Shown here piece by piece: positions 23,381-25,480 of a stretch of DNA of 25,480 nt. Positions within the stretch are counted from its first letter, which is position 1; each line of letters opens with the position of its first letter. The position numbers were made by a program, and so were the translations under genes. The stretch spans positions 1-25,480 of the forward strand of contig NW_022205260.1 of assembly GCF_008831285.2 (NCBI RefSeq). The letters are read 5' to 3'. The notes under the pieces are model-generated. The model was not told the DNA's origin. It was given only the letters and a program-made list of their open reading frames with translations, and did no database searches. The stretch is from Nymphaea colorata (taxonomy: Eukaryota; Streptophyta; Magnoliopsida; Nymphaeales; Nymphaeaceae).

Positions 23381-24667
23381 GTTTAAATCGTTGATCATAG
23401 ATGTCATAACGAGTGAAACACATTAGGTTAATTATAAGACACCAAATGAATCACTCAAATCTCATTTATTTTCACACAAACTTGTGATTTGAATTCACTT
23501 AATCTAGCAATATGGATTAACAACAAGTTAAGCACATTCAATTAAGTATGTGTGATCATTTGAATCACTTAAATCGCACTTGTATTGATACGAACTTGTG
23601 ATTTCAATCATTTAGATCGTGCACTATAGTTGTAACAATAAATTCAACTCATCGGACTAACTACACGCGTTTGTATCCACATGAACATGTGATTTCAATC
23701 ATTTAAATCATTCATTATATATGTATTCCAAACGAACTTCTGGTATCAAAGCCACTAGGTCATTCTATACGTAAGTAAGAAATGGTCACGCACATTCAAT
23801 TAAATACAAGTGATCAATTATATGTAATAACAAGTGAAAATGAATCACTTAATCTCTCATAAATATAAGTGATCAAATATATGTAATAACAAGTGAAACA
23901 CATTAGGTTACTTACAAGACACCAAATGAATCACTCCAATATCATCATTTTCATACAAACCTATGATTTTAATCTACTAAATCATTTAATATAGACGTAA
24001 CAACAAGTTAAGCACATTCAATTACGTATGTGTGATAAAATGAATCACTTAAATCCCACTCGTATTGATACGAACTTGTGATTTCAATTCCTTAATCGAT
24101 CACCATAGATGTAAGAACTAGTTCAACTTATTGAACTAACTACAAGGGATCAAACTAATGCATAGGTCTCCTTTATTCCATACAAACTTGTAAGTTTTAA
24201 TCATTTAAATCATGATCAAAGATGTAATAATAAGTGAAACACAATAGGTTAACTTCAAACACCAAATGAATCACTCGAATCTCATTCATTTTCGCACAAA
24301 CTTATGATTCAATCTACTAAATCATTTATTATAGACGTAACAACAAGTTAAACACATTCAATTAAGTATGCATGATTATATGAATCACTTAATCTCACTT
24401 GTATGGTACGAACATGTGATTTCAATCCTTTAGAACGTTCCCTATAGATGAAACAACAAATTCAACTCATCGGACTAACTACACGTGTACAAATATAGTG
24501 ACTTCAACCATTGTATCCATATAAACTTGTGATTTCAACCATTTAAATCATTCATTATAGATGTAATAACAAGTGAAATACATTAGATTAACTATAGGGA
24601 CCAATATAGTGACTTGACTCTCATTCATTTCAAACGAACTTCTTTTTTCAAGCCACTAAGTCATTCT

Positions 24668-25480
24668 ATACGTATGTAACAAATGGTTACGCACATTCAA
24701 TTAAATATAAGTTATCAATGTATGTAAGAACAAGTAAAAATGAATCAACATAATCTCTCGATTAAACATAAGTGATCAATGATGTAATAACAAGTGAAAC
24801 ACATTAAGTTACCTGTAAGACACCAAATGAATCACTCGAATCCCATTCATTTTCATAAAACCTATGATTTGAATTTACTAAATCATTTAATATAAAACGT
24901 AACAACAAGTTAAGTACATTCAATTAATATGCGTGATCAATTGAATCACTTAAATCCCACTCGTATTGATGTGAACTTGTGCATCGATCACTATAGATGT
25001 AACAACATGTTCAACTTATCGTACAAACTAGAAAGGATCAAACTAATGCATAGGTCTCCTTTATATCCATATAAACTTGTGAGTTTTAATTATTTAAATC
25101 ATTGATCATGGATGTAATAACATGTGAAACACGTTAGGTTAACTATAAGACACCAAATGAATCACTCGAATCACATTCATTTTCATACAAACTTGTGATT
25201 TCAGTTCACTTAATCAAGCAACATGGATGTAACAATAAGTTAGCACATTCATTAGTATGTGTGATCATTTGAATCACTTAATCGCACTTGTATTGATACG
25301 AACTTGTAATTTCAATCCTTTAGATCGTGCACTATAGTCGTACCAATCGAGTCAGATTTAAGTGATTCATATATCACGCATACTTTATTGAATGTACTTG
25401 ACTTATTGTATATCCATGTTAAATGATTTAGTAGATTGAAATCACAGGCTTGATGAAAATGAATGAGATTTGAGTGATTC
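24668..25480 (+). repeat. HOR copy 9, cut by the window end
   Basis: First 813 bp of a further alpha subunit. It matches the other alphas in order, including the start of the inverted block at about 25339. It has more one-base losses than copies 2-4, for example GTTAGCACATTCATTAGTATG near 25240. The array clearly continues beyond the window. Confidence 0.93.
25339..25480 (-). repeat. Inverted block in alpha, HOR 9 (cut by window end)
   Basis: First about 142 bp of the inverted block, with a few one-base losses (CCAATCGAGTC for CCAATACGAGTC, ATATCACGC for ATGATCACGC). Confidence 0.85.

Larger units (their letters stand above)
21968..24667 (+). repeat. HOR copy 8, shortest, junction without long poly(A)
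   Basis: Higher-order repeat of 2700 bp. Alpha is readable to about 23230, and beta resumes inside the right arm of the fold-back (GTGATTTAGTGT at about 23239), so about 0.4 kb is skipped. No long A run separates the two sides, which makes this the clearest view of the deletion junction. Beta ends at 23766; gamma is 23767-24667 with many one-base losses. Small insertions follow the junction at about 23278-23375. Confidence 0.9.
1..25480. repeat. Satellite DNA array, higher-order repeat of about 3.15 kb
   Basis: The window is filled edge to edge by head-to-tail copies of one AT-rich repeat. The landmark ATACGTATGTAACAAATGG followed by TTACGCACAT recurs at 1, 3141, 7442, 10471, 13624, 16459, 19254, 21968 and 24668. 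Between landmarks the order of sequence variants is the same in every copy, which defines a higher-order repeat rather than a simple tandem repeat. Both ends of the window lie inside the array, so its flanks and total length are unknown. No gene, RNA gene, promoter or transposon is visible anywhere in it; frames are densely interrupted by stops. The role is not shown by the sequence. Large satellites of this type are known from centromeric, pericentromeric or subtelomeric heterochromatin; which of these applies here is not determinable. The species is not recognised. Confidence 0.97.

Noticed and set aside
1-25480. CRISPR array, because short motifs recur at regular spacing
   Set aside because: Repeats and the sequence between them are both repeated and related; there are no unique spacers of constant length and no cas genes. 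It is ordinary satellite.
1-25480. Telomeric repeats or a CENP-B-box-like motif marking telomere or centromere
   Set aside because: I see no runs of TTTAGGG or TTAGGG types and no convincing CENP-B box in the monomers, so chromosomal location cannot be read from the sequence.

Overview
The whole 25,480-base window is one block of AT-rich, non-coding tandem-repeat (satellite) DNA. I see no protein-coding gene, RNA gene, transposon with recognisable ends, telomeric repeat or CRISPR array on either strand. A long, nearly homogeneous higher-order satellite of this kind points to eukaryotic nuclear heterochromatin. A plant is plausible, but I do not recognise the satellite family and cannot name the organism.

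The repeat is hierarchical. The basic unit is a diverged monomer of about 115 bp (common spacings 114-116), recognised by a head like CTCATTCATTT, a middle like GTGATTTCAATC, then ATAGATGTAACAACAAGT. About 27 diverged, partly shortened monomers make a higher-order repeat (HOR) of about 3.15 kb. Each HOR has three subunits that all begin with a variant of ATACGTATGTAACAAATGG: alpha (about 1.41 kb), beta (about 0.83 kb) and gamma (about 0.91 kb). Alpha contains a 181-bp block in inverted orientation. Beta contains a short fold-back palindrome (CACTCGTATCGAGACGAGTG) followed by a short inverted patch.

Eight complete HORs and one partial HOR are present, head to tail: 1-3140, 3141-7441, 7442-10470, 10471-13623, 13624-16458, 16459-19253, 19254-21967, 21968-24667 and 24668-25480. 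HOR4 (10471-13623) is the cleanest reference. HOR2 is longer by a tandem duplication of about 1.16 kb. HOR3 lacks exactly one 115-bp monomer. HOR5 to HOR8 each lack 0.3-0.45 kb at the alpha/beta boundary. There the sequence decays into base-losing, A-rich text, ends in poly(A) runs of 33, 61 and 15 bases in three of the four, and resumes at the right side of the fold-back.

The copies differ mostly by one-base losses and a few shared variants, so the array was either amplified or homogenised recently. Part of the variation (clustered one-base losses, poly(A) runs) looks like long-read consensus error rather than biology. The most interesting biological signals are the inverted block kept in every HOR, and the clustering of structural breakpoints at the fold-back palindrome.
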